Of a stretch of DNA of 64,000 nucleotides, positions 50,263 through 61,800 are shown in pieces. A program made the translations under genes and the position numbers. How positions within the stretch are numbered: the first letter of the stretch is position 1; the number at the start of each line of letters is the position of its first letter. The notes under the pieces are model-generated. The model was given only the letters and a program-made list of their open reading frames with translations, searched no databases and was not told the origin of the DNA. The stretch comes from Parapristionchus giblindavisi (lineage: Eukaryota > Nematoda > Chromadorea > Rhabditida > Diplogasteridae): the NCBI GenBank assembly GCA_943737045.1, contig CALSFV010000343.1, positions 1 to 64,000 on the forward strand, given 5' to 3'.

Positions 50263-52512
50263 ATGTATCTCCTTCTACTCACTCTATCTTCTACTCTAAT
50301 CATTGTTGGTAAGTTATAGACTTATTCTTAAGTCTTAACTCTATTCAACTTATTCTAGAGTCGATCTACTGTGATAATTGTCTAATCTACAGTGGACAAG
50401 CATGTGTTAGTTATGGTACTTGTCAAGGTGCTTATTGTCTATACGGTAAGTTATTTCTTATATTAATTAATGGCGCACTAAAAAATAGTGGAAAACGGAA
50501 AATGGCGACTTTCCAGGGTCTAAAAAAGCACATGGAAACTCGACAATTTGAATTCGCGGGCGCGAAAAAAGGTGCGGGAATTCAAATTCTGGCTTTCCAA
50601 CTGCGGTTTTCTGCGATTTAAAAAGGATGTAAAGTAGGAATTTAAGTTCTTACGCTTCATAAAGGTTGAAAAATGAAATTTCGGTTTTATATAAGTTTTA
50701 TAACCGCAGAAAATCCAGTTAGAAAGTCAGAATTTGAATTCCCGCGCCTTATTCGCGCCCGCGAATTCAAATTTCGAGTTACCATTTTCGGTTTTCCAGT
50801 GTACTTTTTTAGACCCCGGAAAGTCGCCATTTTCCGTTTTCCACTATTTTTTAGTGCGCCATAACAATCTCTATTTCCCAAAAGTGATTTAAATAAATTT
50901 GTTGTAAAAGTTGTAGCGGGAATATCTTTCTATGGATCCTTTCATTGGATCAAAAATTGTATCCCCCCTCCCTGGTGTTATAGAATGCCTGATTAAGAAA
51001 TATGAACATATCATATTCAGAATATGCTCAACAGTCAACAGGTCAAACAATGCTTAAGAAGAGTTGTCTAAATACTCCTCTTGTTCAATTCGATGATGGA
51101 ACATCTCTTACTGTATATAATCAATGTGTGACTAAGTTAGTTTTATCATCCTTTCAATCAATTCATATCAATTCACATCTAAATTCAATCGAGACGAGAG
51201 AAGATTCACATTTCAATGAATACATTGGAAAGATATATACAATGGAAAGATATAAAAAGAATTGGGATAGAGTAGATATATTTCAATTCATTTCCGGTAT
51301 TTCTCCGATTACAAATAGACAACAACGATATATACGATAAATGCTTACTATCGATTACTCATTAGATTACAGTAATCAGATAATCGTTGTAGGACCACGA
51401 ATGGATATCAATATATTGTTAAGATGTGCACCAATGCAAACTATTGTAATAGAGATTGCATCAATCCTGTTCCTCTACCAAGTGTTGGAGGTGCAGGTAA
51501 TCAATAATATATTTATCAATCAATAACATCAAAACTACTGTAATCATTATCTTTACAGTCACATGCTATAATTGTTGCACTACAAATGGTAATGATTGTA
51601 CAACAGGATCGTGTTCAGGAAACTACTGTATCTATTGTAAGTATTGATTAATGAGTAGATCGGTCTAATCAATCGATAATCATAGCACTCCAACGAACAA
51701 TGAATGGTCAGATCAAATTAACAAAGGGATGTTCTAATGTAGCTGAGATCCAATTTGATGATGGATCAATAATGACACAACTCAACATGTGTGAAGCCAA
51801 GTGAGATTACGGTAGGGAGAGAATATTGATTGGATGAGTGTTTCAGAACAAGCAATGCTGGATCAACTTACAATGCTATGATCTGCAATACGAACTACTG
51901 TAATAATGCATGCAATGAAGGACCTCAGAGAGGTATCGACTGATTAATTACAATATATCAAATAGATATAGCTAATGTTATTATTTAATTGATTTGAATA
52001 TTCATTTTATCTCCTTATATCATTCATATATTTGCTTCATTCATTCAATCGATTCACTCTTACAGTAATCTTTACAGATACTGCTGTGACATGTAATTCA
52101 TGTGAGGCTAATAATGCTTATGATTGTACTGGAAATCAATGTCAGGGCAACTACTGTATCTACGGTGAGTCAATCATGAGGTCACATTCGTGATCTTAAT
52201 CACATATCATTTCAGAACGTTCAACAGCTCAGAATGGTATTCCATATGTAAAGAAGAGTTGTAGTATGTCTAGTTTTGTTATCTATCCAGATAACTCTCA
52301 GAGTCAGAAAATAAATTCATGTGAATACAGGTAATAAGAGATCTTAAGACTAAACTAAATAATCTTAATTAAGGACCATCGATGGAGTTTCATATGCAGT
52401 GAATGTGTGTAATTCTGGTTCATTTTGTAATACTCAGTGTAATACATCATCTAATATATCAATTCTATTCTCACTTATTATGATATCCATTGTTTTCATG
52501 ATCAAAATGTAA
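50263..52512 (+). CDS. Secreted protein with three ET/Ly6-like modules
   Basis: Ten exons in phase give 323 residues: 50263-50308, 50359-50445, 51021-51135, 51393-51496, 51559-51636, 51686-51800, 51847-51932, 52078-52164, 52216-52330, 52374-52512. Signal peptide MYLLLLTLSSTLIIV is followed by three modules, each spread over three exons. Module starts are IYCDNCLIYSGQACVSYGTC, VTCYNCCTTNGNDCTTGSC and VTCNSCEANNAYDCTGNQC. Each continues with C-I/L-Y then a variable loop and a C-x-N-x(3)-C-N-x(3)-C end. The last module and its tail (SNISILFSLIMISIVFMIKM) closely match the single-module gene at 45878. The same phase pattern borders every module, so internal duplication of a three-exon cassette explains the gene. 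Intron 2 carries a MITE. Probably GPI- or membrane-anchored on the cell surface. Confidence 0.85.
50471..50861. mobile_element. Harbinger-like MITE in intron 2
   Basis: The ends TGGCGCACTAAAAAATAGTG and the inverse are flanked by TAA on both sides (50468-50470 and 50862-50864). The inverted arms extend over much of the 391 bp and include GGAAAACGGAAAATGGCGAC and its inverse. No coding capacity. Confidence 0.85.
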
Positions 52513-52808
52513 ATTGTACACGTTGTATCAACTATATTCTGTATAAATGTCCTTATCACGAATCTCCTGTAAAAGTGTATGAAAATTAGAACCTTTTTCG
52601 ACAGCAAAAATTTTTTGCCCTCCGATTTTATTGATAGTTGTTAGGCTAACTGAGTGCGAAAATAACATTTTAAATTTTTATAAAAAGCAATGTGAACTTT
52701 AGAATCTTTGGAGTCGATTGTTCACAACAACACTAAATACGTGAAATCATGGGCCAGAACTAAGAATGGTCAGATAAAAATGATTAAAAAATCATCAAAT
52801 GTTGTCTT

Positions 52809-54531
52809 TTAAGACACCGGCTCAATAAGATTCCCGGTAGTGCCGGACATCGACCTCACCGAATTGGCTCAAAATATTTTTTGTGGATACCCCCATGAGC
52901 CCCTATCACAAAATGGATATTCATTAGGGCTGGGTCTTTGAAACACAGATGTGGCGGGTTCTCGAAATTTGAAAACTCGATTTTCACCAAAAAAAGTGAA
53001 GCGACCTAGGCCCAATGTTAGTGTCGATTAATTACATGTATGCATGGACAACAAAAATTCGCTATAGGACGGTCCGGAGATCCGATCCCAAACTGATTTG
53101 TTTACCTCCTCAAAACATTTTAAAATTAATTAATATTTTAAATTACAAAATCGCGCAATAGTTTTTGACTTATCTTATAGAGCAAAAAATGCCACGTCGA
53201 ATGAGTGTAAATATAAAAAAAAATCGGTAGACCCCTATTTTGAGCAAAATGGGCCTGACGATGACTCGAAAATATTTAGGTTTTCAAATCTCCTCATGTT
53301 TATAATTATATTGAAGATATTTTGGGTAGAATTCACAAGGTTTTTCAGCCAATTTTGAGTAAAGTGAAATTAAAATATTTTCGTGCACAATGTCATTGAA
53401 GAACTCTAAAATCCATAATTACTTTGTTCTTTCACTAACAAAAATGGTAGACCCTGAAAAAATCATAGACATCTGTGCTGGGAAAAATAATGTCTTTCGA
53501 AGGTGACATCGAAACTGGGCTTGAACAAAAAGATGTCTTTACCTTGTCATATTTATACTCATTTTAAAGAACTCGTCGAGTACGTCATTTTTCATGTTGG
53601 TCGTGTTCTATCAAAGTAGCTTGTTCTCAAGATACAAGCAATCCAATGAAGTCGGGGAAAGCGATAATTCACGAATTGGATAGCTTGTATCTTGAGAACA
53701 AACAACTTTCATAGAAAAAGATCAACATGAAAAATGACCTACTCGACGAGCTCTTTAAAATGAGCATAAACAAGGACAAGGGGGCGACAATTTTTTTTCA
53801 AGAACCAAGAAGAGAAATTTTAAATTTCAAGCCAATTTCTCAGCAAAGGGTTCTATAATTTTTTTGGTGAAACAACAAGGTAAGTATGGATTTCTGAGTT
53901 CTACAATATAGACCTAATCGCTTTGTGCGCAAAAAAATATTTTTTTTCGCTAAACTCAAAACTGGCTGAAAACCGTGTGCATCTCTCTTATACACGAGTT
54001 TCAGACAAAATGTTCAACATAAAAGTTGTTCTACTCAAAAAGATCTTCAATATGAGTATAAACATGAGGGGGGTTTGAATACATAAATATATTCATCGTC
54101 AGGCCCATTTTTTTTCAAAATAGGGGTCTATCGATTTTTTTACACTAATTCGACGCGGTTTTTTGCTCTATAAGGTAAGTCAAAAACTATTGTGTGCTTT
54201 TGTAATTTAAAATTTTAAAATGTTTTTAAGAGGTAAAAAAGTCAGTTTGCTATCAGATCTCCGTACCGTAGTATAGCCAGTTTTTGCTCTCTAGTCATAC
54301 TTATAATTAATCGACACTAACATTAGACCTAGGTCGCTCCATTTATTTTTGGTGAAAATCGAGTTTTCAAATTTCGAGAACCCGCCACATCTGTGTTTCA
54401 AAGACCCAGCCCTAATGAATATCCATTTTGTGATAGGGGCATATCCACAAAAAAATGTTGAGCCAAATCGGTGAGGTCGATGTCCGGGTTCGCTGACACA
54501 GCCTTCGAATCTTACTGAGCCGATGTCTTAA
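52809..54531. mobile_element. 1.7-kb foldback hairpin
   Basis: Arms of about 800 bp. The left begins TTAAGACACCGGCTCA and contains GACATCGACCTCACCGAATTGG; the right ends with diverged inverse copies. The tip is near 53660 (AGCTTGTATCTTGAGAACAA and its inverse). Arm identity is visibly lower than in the 9.6-13.7 kb or 56-58 kb elements, suggesting an older insertion. No gene, transposase or clear target duplication. Confidence 0.8.
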
Positions 54532-54855
54532 TATGTATTTTTTTACTTTGCACAGCATTTATTTTTTTCGGTTTTCCGCTATTTTTTTTTGGAAAATTTT
54601 CTGACAAGGGGTCGGAAAACCCGGAAAATTTTTCGGTCAGAAAAGTTTCCGCACAACCCTGGTACTTATTCTAAAGTATATTTAAACCCTGTATCTCGAC
54701 CAACCTGACAAAACTGTAGTGTTTCGAATTCTCAACAATAACCACTTTTGAGATATGAATCGAAAACTTATTTTAACACTCATTTGAAGTTGACAGTAAA
54801 AAATACACACATAAATATGCAAAAAAAAAAATTTAACATGTTGTTTTAGCACTCA

Positions 54856-55299
54856 CTAGGGAATGGTTTCTTTGATGCATGAAATTACGGTTAGTGACAT
54901 ACATAGCGATAATGAGCATGGTCGACTTAGTAAGAATCAACTTTCATAAGCTGCGGTTGATCGATTTTTTGAACGAAACCCGTCGCATATCCGCCGTACG
55001 AAAGACAGCCAAAAGTTGCATTTTTTTGTGTTCTTTCACTTTTTGAACATGAGTTCGATTCCCCCGACAGCATTTTATGTCTGCATGGTAGTTCCAGCAA
55101 AAAATAGCAGTTTCAATGGAAATCAAGTCCAAAAAATCCTTTTTGGCTGTCTTTCGTACGGCGGATATGCGACGGGTTTCGTTCAAAAAATCGATCAACC
55201 GCAGCTTTTGAAAGTTGATTCTTACTAAGTCGACCATGCTGATTATCGCTATGTATGTCACTAACCGTAATTTCATGCATCAAAGAAACCATTCCCTAG
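54856..55299. mobile_element. Harbinger-like MITE, family 1, intact copy
   Basis: 444 bp with CTAGGGAATGG...CCATTCCCTAG ends and TCA on both sides. Very similar to 4087-5005 minus the nested insert. The central GAGTTCGATTCCCCC resembles a Pol III box B on the plus strand, but no partner box A was seen. Confidence 0.88.
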
Positions 55300-55631
55300 T
55301 CAGTTGGATAAGTCAAACAACTATCAATGAAATCGGTGACCAAAAAATTATTGCTGTCGAACGGTTGATACACTTTTACGGGATACCCGTGTTATATCCT
55401 ACCGAAGCATGTACTTGTATATATCCCTCAACTTTTTAATTCACTTATTCTTTATAAATGAAGTAACAGTAACGATGTAACATTCGACTCTCAGTATTCA
55501 ATAACAAGAAACAACATCAACAAATATGTGAAGAGTAAACAATCAATAATCACGAATATATAGTATGAAGAGTACGGTATTCGATGTAAGAATGTAGAAT
55601 ATGTATGAATAGAACAATTGAATACAGAATA

Positions 55632-55761
55632 TCATTCCATTGCTTCATCTTGTTGTTTCAATAGAGCTGATCCAAAGGCATTGAACATACGATCAGCTCG
55701 TTCATCTGAAATTACAATATATCCATATTATATGGAGGAGATGAAGATAACAACGATAATA

Positions 55762-55813
<52 letters not shown>

Positions 55814-58800
55814 GAAGACATACTAGTCTTTCTGGCCTTCTTCTTCTGTTTCTTGACAGCCTTTTTAATAGCTGTATTCAATGCAACATTTCCTTCTTCC
55901 ATTGATAATGAATCAGGTAGAGATACACTAGACGAATCAATATATTATTATTATTGTTCTTGTTGTTAAAATAAGTTTCAACAAAAACAAATGTTAATTA
56001 TAATCAAGTTTCATATATGGACGTTTTCTTGAATGGAGATGAAATTCATTCTCTCTGAATTCTCTCAGAGACGAAAGGATAGATTTTGTGGATAAGAAGA
56101 TTCCCCCTGTTTTGCCCCCATTTGTATATAATATGCTGACAGGAAGTATATATTGTTAAAACATCAATCACTCACCCATTATCATCATCCTTATCAACCT
56201 TTCTCTGTTTCTTCTTTCCTGCTTGAATAACGATACGCTTATCATCTCCTAAATTATTTTATTATCAAAAAATATTATATGAGACGAATCGCCAGAGGTT
56301 CGACCACCCCCCGGACATAGAAATTTCGACCCCCTGAAAAATTCAGATTAAGTACTTTGAACGATGCTCTATCGAACTGCGCTTTCCGAATTTGCATATC
56401 TGTTCTCATTTTCGAGTAGTGGTAGGTCAAAGTTGGCAGGTACGGTATTTTTGGCTCGAATGTGCGTCAGAAAAATGATCATAACTCCGTTCAAAATAAT
56501 GATAGACACTTTTCCAAAAAAAGCATCGAAAGAGGAGATCTTGCGCAACATTTCCCAGTTGGTGACGTCATTTTTCGACCATGCTCCGGTGCTGGGCGGT
56601 CGGTTTTATGAAAAAGTGACTTAACTTTCCTAATCGGAAAAAGTGCACTTTTCTTCTATGCGCGTTTTGTTGCACCCATATGTGTCTAAAAATGACCCAA
56701 GTTTCAGAGGATTTCCGAATTGGAAAAAAAAGGCGTTGATTTTAGTGACGCGACCTCGGACCTGTCAAAGGAAAGAACGGCTTATTCCTTTATCAAGAAA
56801 CAGCAAAGGAGCTTAAATGACTCAAAAACATCCGAAAAAGCATTACGAGCTCAAAATACCCATATACGACAGTTATTTGAAACACAAAATCACCGAGTTC
56901 CGAAAAATTTGAAAAAAAAACATATTTTGCTTTTCCACGTGGAAAAAACGTCTCAGTAATGTTAATTAATCTTTATAATATTTCTTATAATGTTTTTGAA
57001 CATTTATGTTTTTGGAAGTGAAGGCCTACCTGCTCTTAGAGCCGAGATATCCGCCATCGAGATTACACGCGCGCGCCCCAACTCCGCGCGATGTGTTGCC
57101 ATAAAATGAACGTTTTCCAGCTCAGAATGACTCAAAACAACTTGTTTCATCATTCTTATCACGAAAAAATACCTTGGAACAAGTTTTCTGTGTCTGTAAA
57201 AATCAGCAAAAGATTTGGATCGAACCGGGGTTCGAACCCGCTCGGTGGTAAAGGTAAAGAGCTAAAGAGGTACCGCTCTAAAAACACCGAGCGGGTTCGA
57301 ACCCCGGTTCGATCCAAATCTTTTGCTGATTTTTACAGACACAGAAAACTTGTTCCAAGGTATTTTTTCGTGATAAGAATGATGAAACAAGTTGTTTTGA
57401 GTCATTCTGAGCTGGAAAACGTTCATTTTATGGCAACACATCGCGCGGAGTTGGGGCGCGCGCGTGTAATCTCGATGGCGGATATCTCGGCTCTAATAGC
57501 AGGTAGGCCCTCACTTCCAAAAACATAAATGTTCAAAAACATTATAAGAAATATTATAAAGATTAATTAACATTACTGAGACGTTTTTTCCACGTGGAAA
57601 AGCAAAATATGTTTTTTTTCAAATTTTTCGGAACTCGGTGATTTTGTGTTTCAAATAACTGTCGTATATGGGTATTTTGAGCTCGTAATGCTTTTTCGGA
57701 TGTTTTTGAGTCATTTAAGCTCCTTTGCTGTTTCTTGATAAAGGAATAAGCCGTTCTTTCCTTTGACAGGTTGTGGTCGCGTCACTAAAATCAACGCCTT
57801 TTTTTTTCCAATTCGGAAATCCTCTGAAACTTGGGTCATTTTTAGACACATATGGGTGCAACAAAACGCGCATAGAAGAAAAGTGCACTTTTTCCGATTA
57901 GGAAAGTTAAGTCACTTTTTCATAAAACCGACCGCCCAGCACCGGAGCATGGTCGAAAAATGACGTCACCAACTGGGAAATGTTGCGCAAGATCTCCTCT
58001 TTCGATGCTTTTTTTGGAAAAGTGTCTATCATTATTTTGAACGGAGTTATGATCATTTTTCTGACGCACATTCGAGCCAAAAATACCGTACCTGCCAACT
58101 TTGACCTACCACTACTCGAAAATGAGAACAGATATGCAAATTCGGAAAGCGCAGTTCGATAGAGCATCGTTCAAAGTACTTAATCTGAATTTTTCAGGGG
58201 GTCGAAATTTCTATGTCCGCGGACCCTCCGAAACGGTCGATTTTCTCGCGATTCGTCTCATATAATTGATACAAATTGCTATGTATTGTCACGTCCGATA
58301 ACAAAGTACACAATGAAACATTGTGTCAACATGATAATGAAAGTAATAATGAAATTTAGTTACCATCAACTTCCATTCCTTCTCCATCTTCATTATTTTC
58401 TTCATCCAATTCAATCTCTACATTAGGATCATATACCATTGTTGACTCTGATTCCATTGGGGCGTCTCAATTTAATCAATGTTAATAATAATGGTAACAC
58501 AAATAACAATCACAAATTTAAAATATGTTTTTTTTTCACATTGAAAGGAAAGTTTCCCTTAGGAAACAAATAAATATAATTGAATAATGATACCAAGTAC
58601 AACAGCCTTCTGTAACTCCTCTAATCCATCAATATCAAATTCAGCACTGAATTGTGCAACCATCTTCACTTCCTCTTCACTTCGTTCTATCTTCTCTCCA
58701 ATCGATAATTCAGGAACGAGTGTATGGTATCTACAGTTAACAAACATATTACTGTACTTTAAATTTATCTGATTAGATTAATCTTATGACATGATATTAT

Positions 58801-61800
58801 CTCCTGACTAATAAACACTACATAATCATTATGTTGTATCATTAAATCATACATTTTCATACCCTCACAGTGTGAGAACTGACCCACTATATTCGGCTCA
58901 TTTTCAGGGTCAACCCACTATATAAGAGAGACTATCTGGCTCAAGTGACATTCTCTTGGCACTTGGCCAAAAAGTGATCAGAACCGATCGGGCCCAAATT
59001 GTGCACAGCCGTAGTATGGGGTGGCATAAGCTCGCAGGCGGAGTTTGGGTTCGTCATATCTACATCCTCGCTAAATAACGTAAGTTCGATGAAGTGACAT
59101 CAAAATTTCAAAGTTTACGGATTCGTTCGATATGTGTATGCGACGATGGGCAATAATAAGCAGGTAAATCCCACCAAGTGTCATCCCGATCCAAAACCGT
59201 GAGGCCCAGAAATAATCAAAAAACCAATAAAAATATTGGTTTTTTTATTTTTTTTATTTTTCCTACAATTGCCTCTCGGTGGGGGTCATTTTTTATTGAT
59301 TCAATTTGACGAGTATTCATTAGTGTAACTACTGTACGAAAATGAACTGAAACACAATCGTGGAAGTTTGCCTTATTCCCGAAAAACCACGACCAATTCG
59401 CCTTTTTATCGCGCACTGACCGAATAACCATATGCCGGTTACGGTTATGCAAATTTGGACATTCAAAATTCTTATTTGTTTTCGAAAAATACTGTCATAT
59501 TATACCTCAGATATTCAAACAACAAATAAATGATAAAAGAAAACAATAGCATAATACCGAAATCGTATGATAAATAATACAACGATGGTCGCATTTTTAA
59601 TTTCCGCATTGGGATTACGGTAGGGCGCACGATAATTTCTTTCAGTTTGCGATAAAAAGGCGAATTGGTCGTGGTTTTTCGGGAATAAGGCAAACTTCCA
59701 CGATTGTGTTTCAGTTCATTTTCGTACAGTAGTCACACTAATGAATACTCGTCAAATTGAATCAATAAAAAATGACCCTCACCGAGAGGCAATTGTAGGA
59801 AAAATAACACAATCAAAAAACCAATATTTTTATTGGTTTTTTGATTATTTCTGGGCCTCACGGTTTTGGATCGGGATGACACTTGGTGGGATTTACCTGC
59901 TTATTATTGCCCATCGTCGCATACACATATCGAACGAATCCGTAAACTTTGAAATTTTGATGCCACTTTATCGAACTTACGTTATTTAGCGAAGGAGCAG
60001 ATATGACGAACCCTAACTCCGTCTGTGATCTCATGCCACCCCATACTACACCTATGCACAATTTGGGCCCGATCGGTTCTTATCACTTTTTGGCCAAGTG
60101 CCAAGCCATAAGCAAGATGTTCACTGACAAGGAGTCTCTTTCAGCTTAAGGTGGCGAAAAGTGACGATTTATAGCTCATTTGAAAGCCCTTTCTCTGTAG
60201 AATAAGAATGTATGTTCAAAAAATCCGAAACGGCTCTGTACATGGATTTTAAAAAATCCAAAGTTTGAGCAATTTCTGCCTTGAAATTCCTGTGTAATGG
60301 CAGTTGAATTCCCGTACAATGATGGGCTACTTCTCCGCGCTCTCACACCGAACCAGTGGTGGCGCAGTGGTAAAGATGTCGCTTACATTTTTTTGCGCTG
60401 CGGGTTCGATCCCCACCGATGCGACATGTTTTGCACGATTTTTACACTTGTCTTTTTTATGATATATTTTTAAAAATTTTCCAATATGCTTACTGATATC
60501 CATGCATCCAATCTGTCTGAAAGTTTGTCAGTGCTGATTGAAAGATTCAACGTATTACAGAAATCTCGATGAAACAAAGAACAACACTCAAAGATTTGAA
60601 TAACAAACGAGTATCTAAGTCTATCAGAAATTCTATAATCTGATCTACTCTTCTTTCCTTCTCCCTCCAATCAATTGCTTAGCTGTACATTCTTCAGAAT
60701 CTTTCAAGTTTCTTCATTTTTCCTCCTTTTTTTCTTATTCTTTATGCTATTATCTATACATGCTCCCAGCCACACTCCCATGTGACCCAGGATGTCGCTG
60801 ATCCGCTGCAGTCATTGCGAGGACTTCTTTTTTTTCCTGTGCATGGTAGCTGAATACCATGATTGTTAGATTTATTCTAATTGTTTGTATTTCACTTTGT
60901 AATAAATGAATTCTCTGTTATTTAATAATGTACGGATGAGATATGACAATAGGATCGTAAGACATGATAGGAATAAGATATTTTTTGAAACAGTACAAAA
61001 AGACAAGTGTAAAAATCGTGCAAAACATGTCGCATCGGTGGGGATCGAACCCGCAGCGCAAAAAATGTAAGCGACATCTTTACCACTGCGCCACCACTGG
61101 TTCGGTGGGAGAGCGCGGAGAAGTAGACCATCATTGTACGGGAATTCAACTGCCATTACACAGGAATTTCAAGGCAGAAATTGCTCAAACTTTGGATTTT
61201 TTAAAATCCATGTACAGAGCCGTTTCGGATTTTTTAAACATACATTCTTATTCTACAGGGAAAGGGCTTTCAAATGAGCTATAAATCGTCACTTTTCGCC
61301 ACCTTAAGCTGAAAGAGACTCCTTGTGAGTCAGATAATCTCTCATAAATCTCATTTTTTATGTGAAAGCGAAAAATAACGATTTTTCTAAATCGACCCAC
61401 TATATAAAAATAATTCGGTGAGGGCACCGAAAATGTATGTCATTAAATAAATGGCAGAACTACTGACCTCAATTTGCCAGTATTCCATTCATGAAGAACA
61501 TGACGAGCAGCTGCATTCAAATCTGATGTACCTCCCTATATCGATCGAGTTATTTAAATAGTAATCGAATATTTAATAATATCAAACACAAATAGATATC
61601 ATATGATAGGTCGGGAAAAGGAAAGAATATATTATTATTCTATCAAATACTTGGATATTCAGTATACCTTCTTCAGTCTTCCCAATTTACGTGCAACCAA
61701 AGCGAGGAAATGATCACAATCAGAGAAATCAGCAATGACATAGTGCATCATGAGCTATAATATCATATTGATTAGAATAAACCAATGAATAATTGAAGAA

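Larger units (their letters stand above)
60122..61330. mobile_element. Foldback in nucleostemin intron 12, with tRNA-like arms
   Basis: Arms of about 310 bp. The ends CACTGACAAGGAGTCTCTTT (left) and the inverse of CTCACAAGGAGTCTCTTTCA (right) belong to family 2, as at 46813-47036. Each arm carries one tRNA-like module. The 580-bp loop is non-palindromic and contains a coding-like segment at about 60486-60630. Confidence 0.87.

Noticed and set aside
55702..55902. Poly-Ile and poly-Asn frames
   Set aside because: They come from the (TAA)n microsatellite next to nucleostemin exon 16.
56364..56624. 86-codon frame mirrored at 57907-58167 as a real gene
   Set aside because: It is present in both arms of a palindrome inside an intron, without family motifs or splice support.
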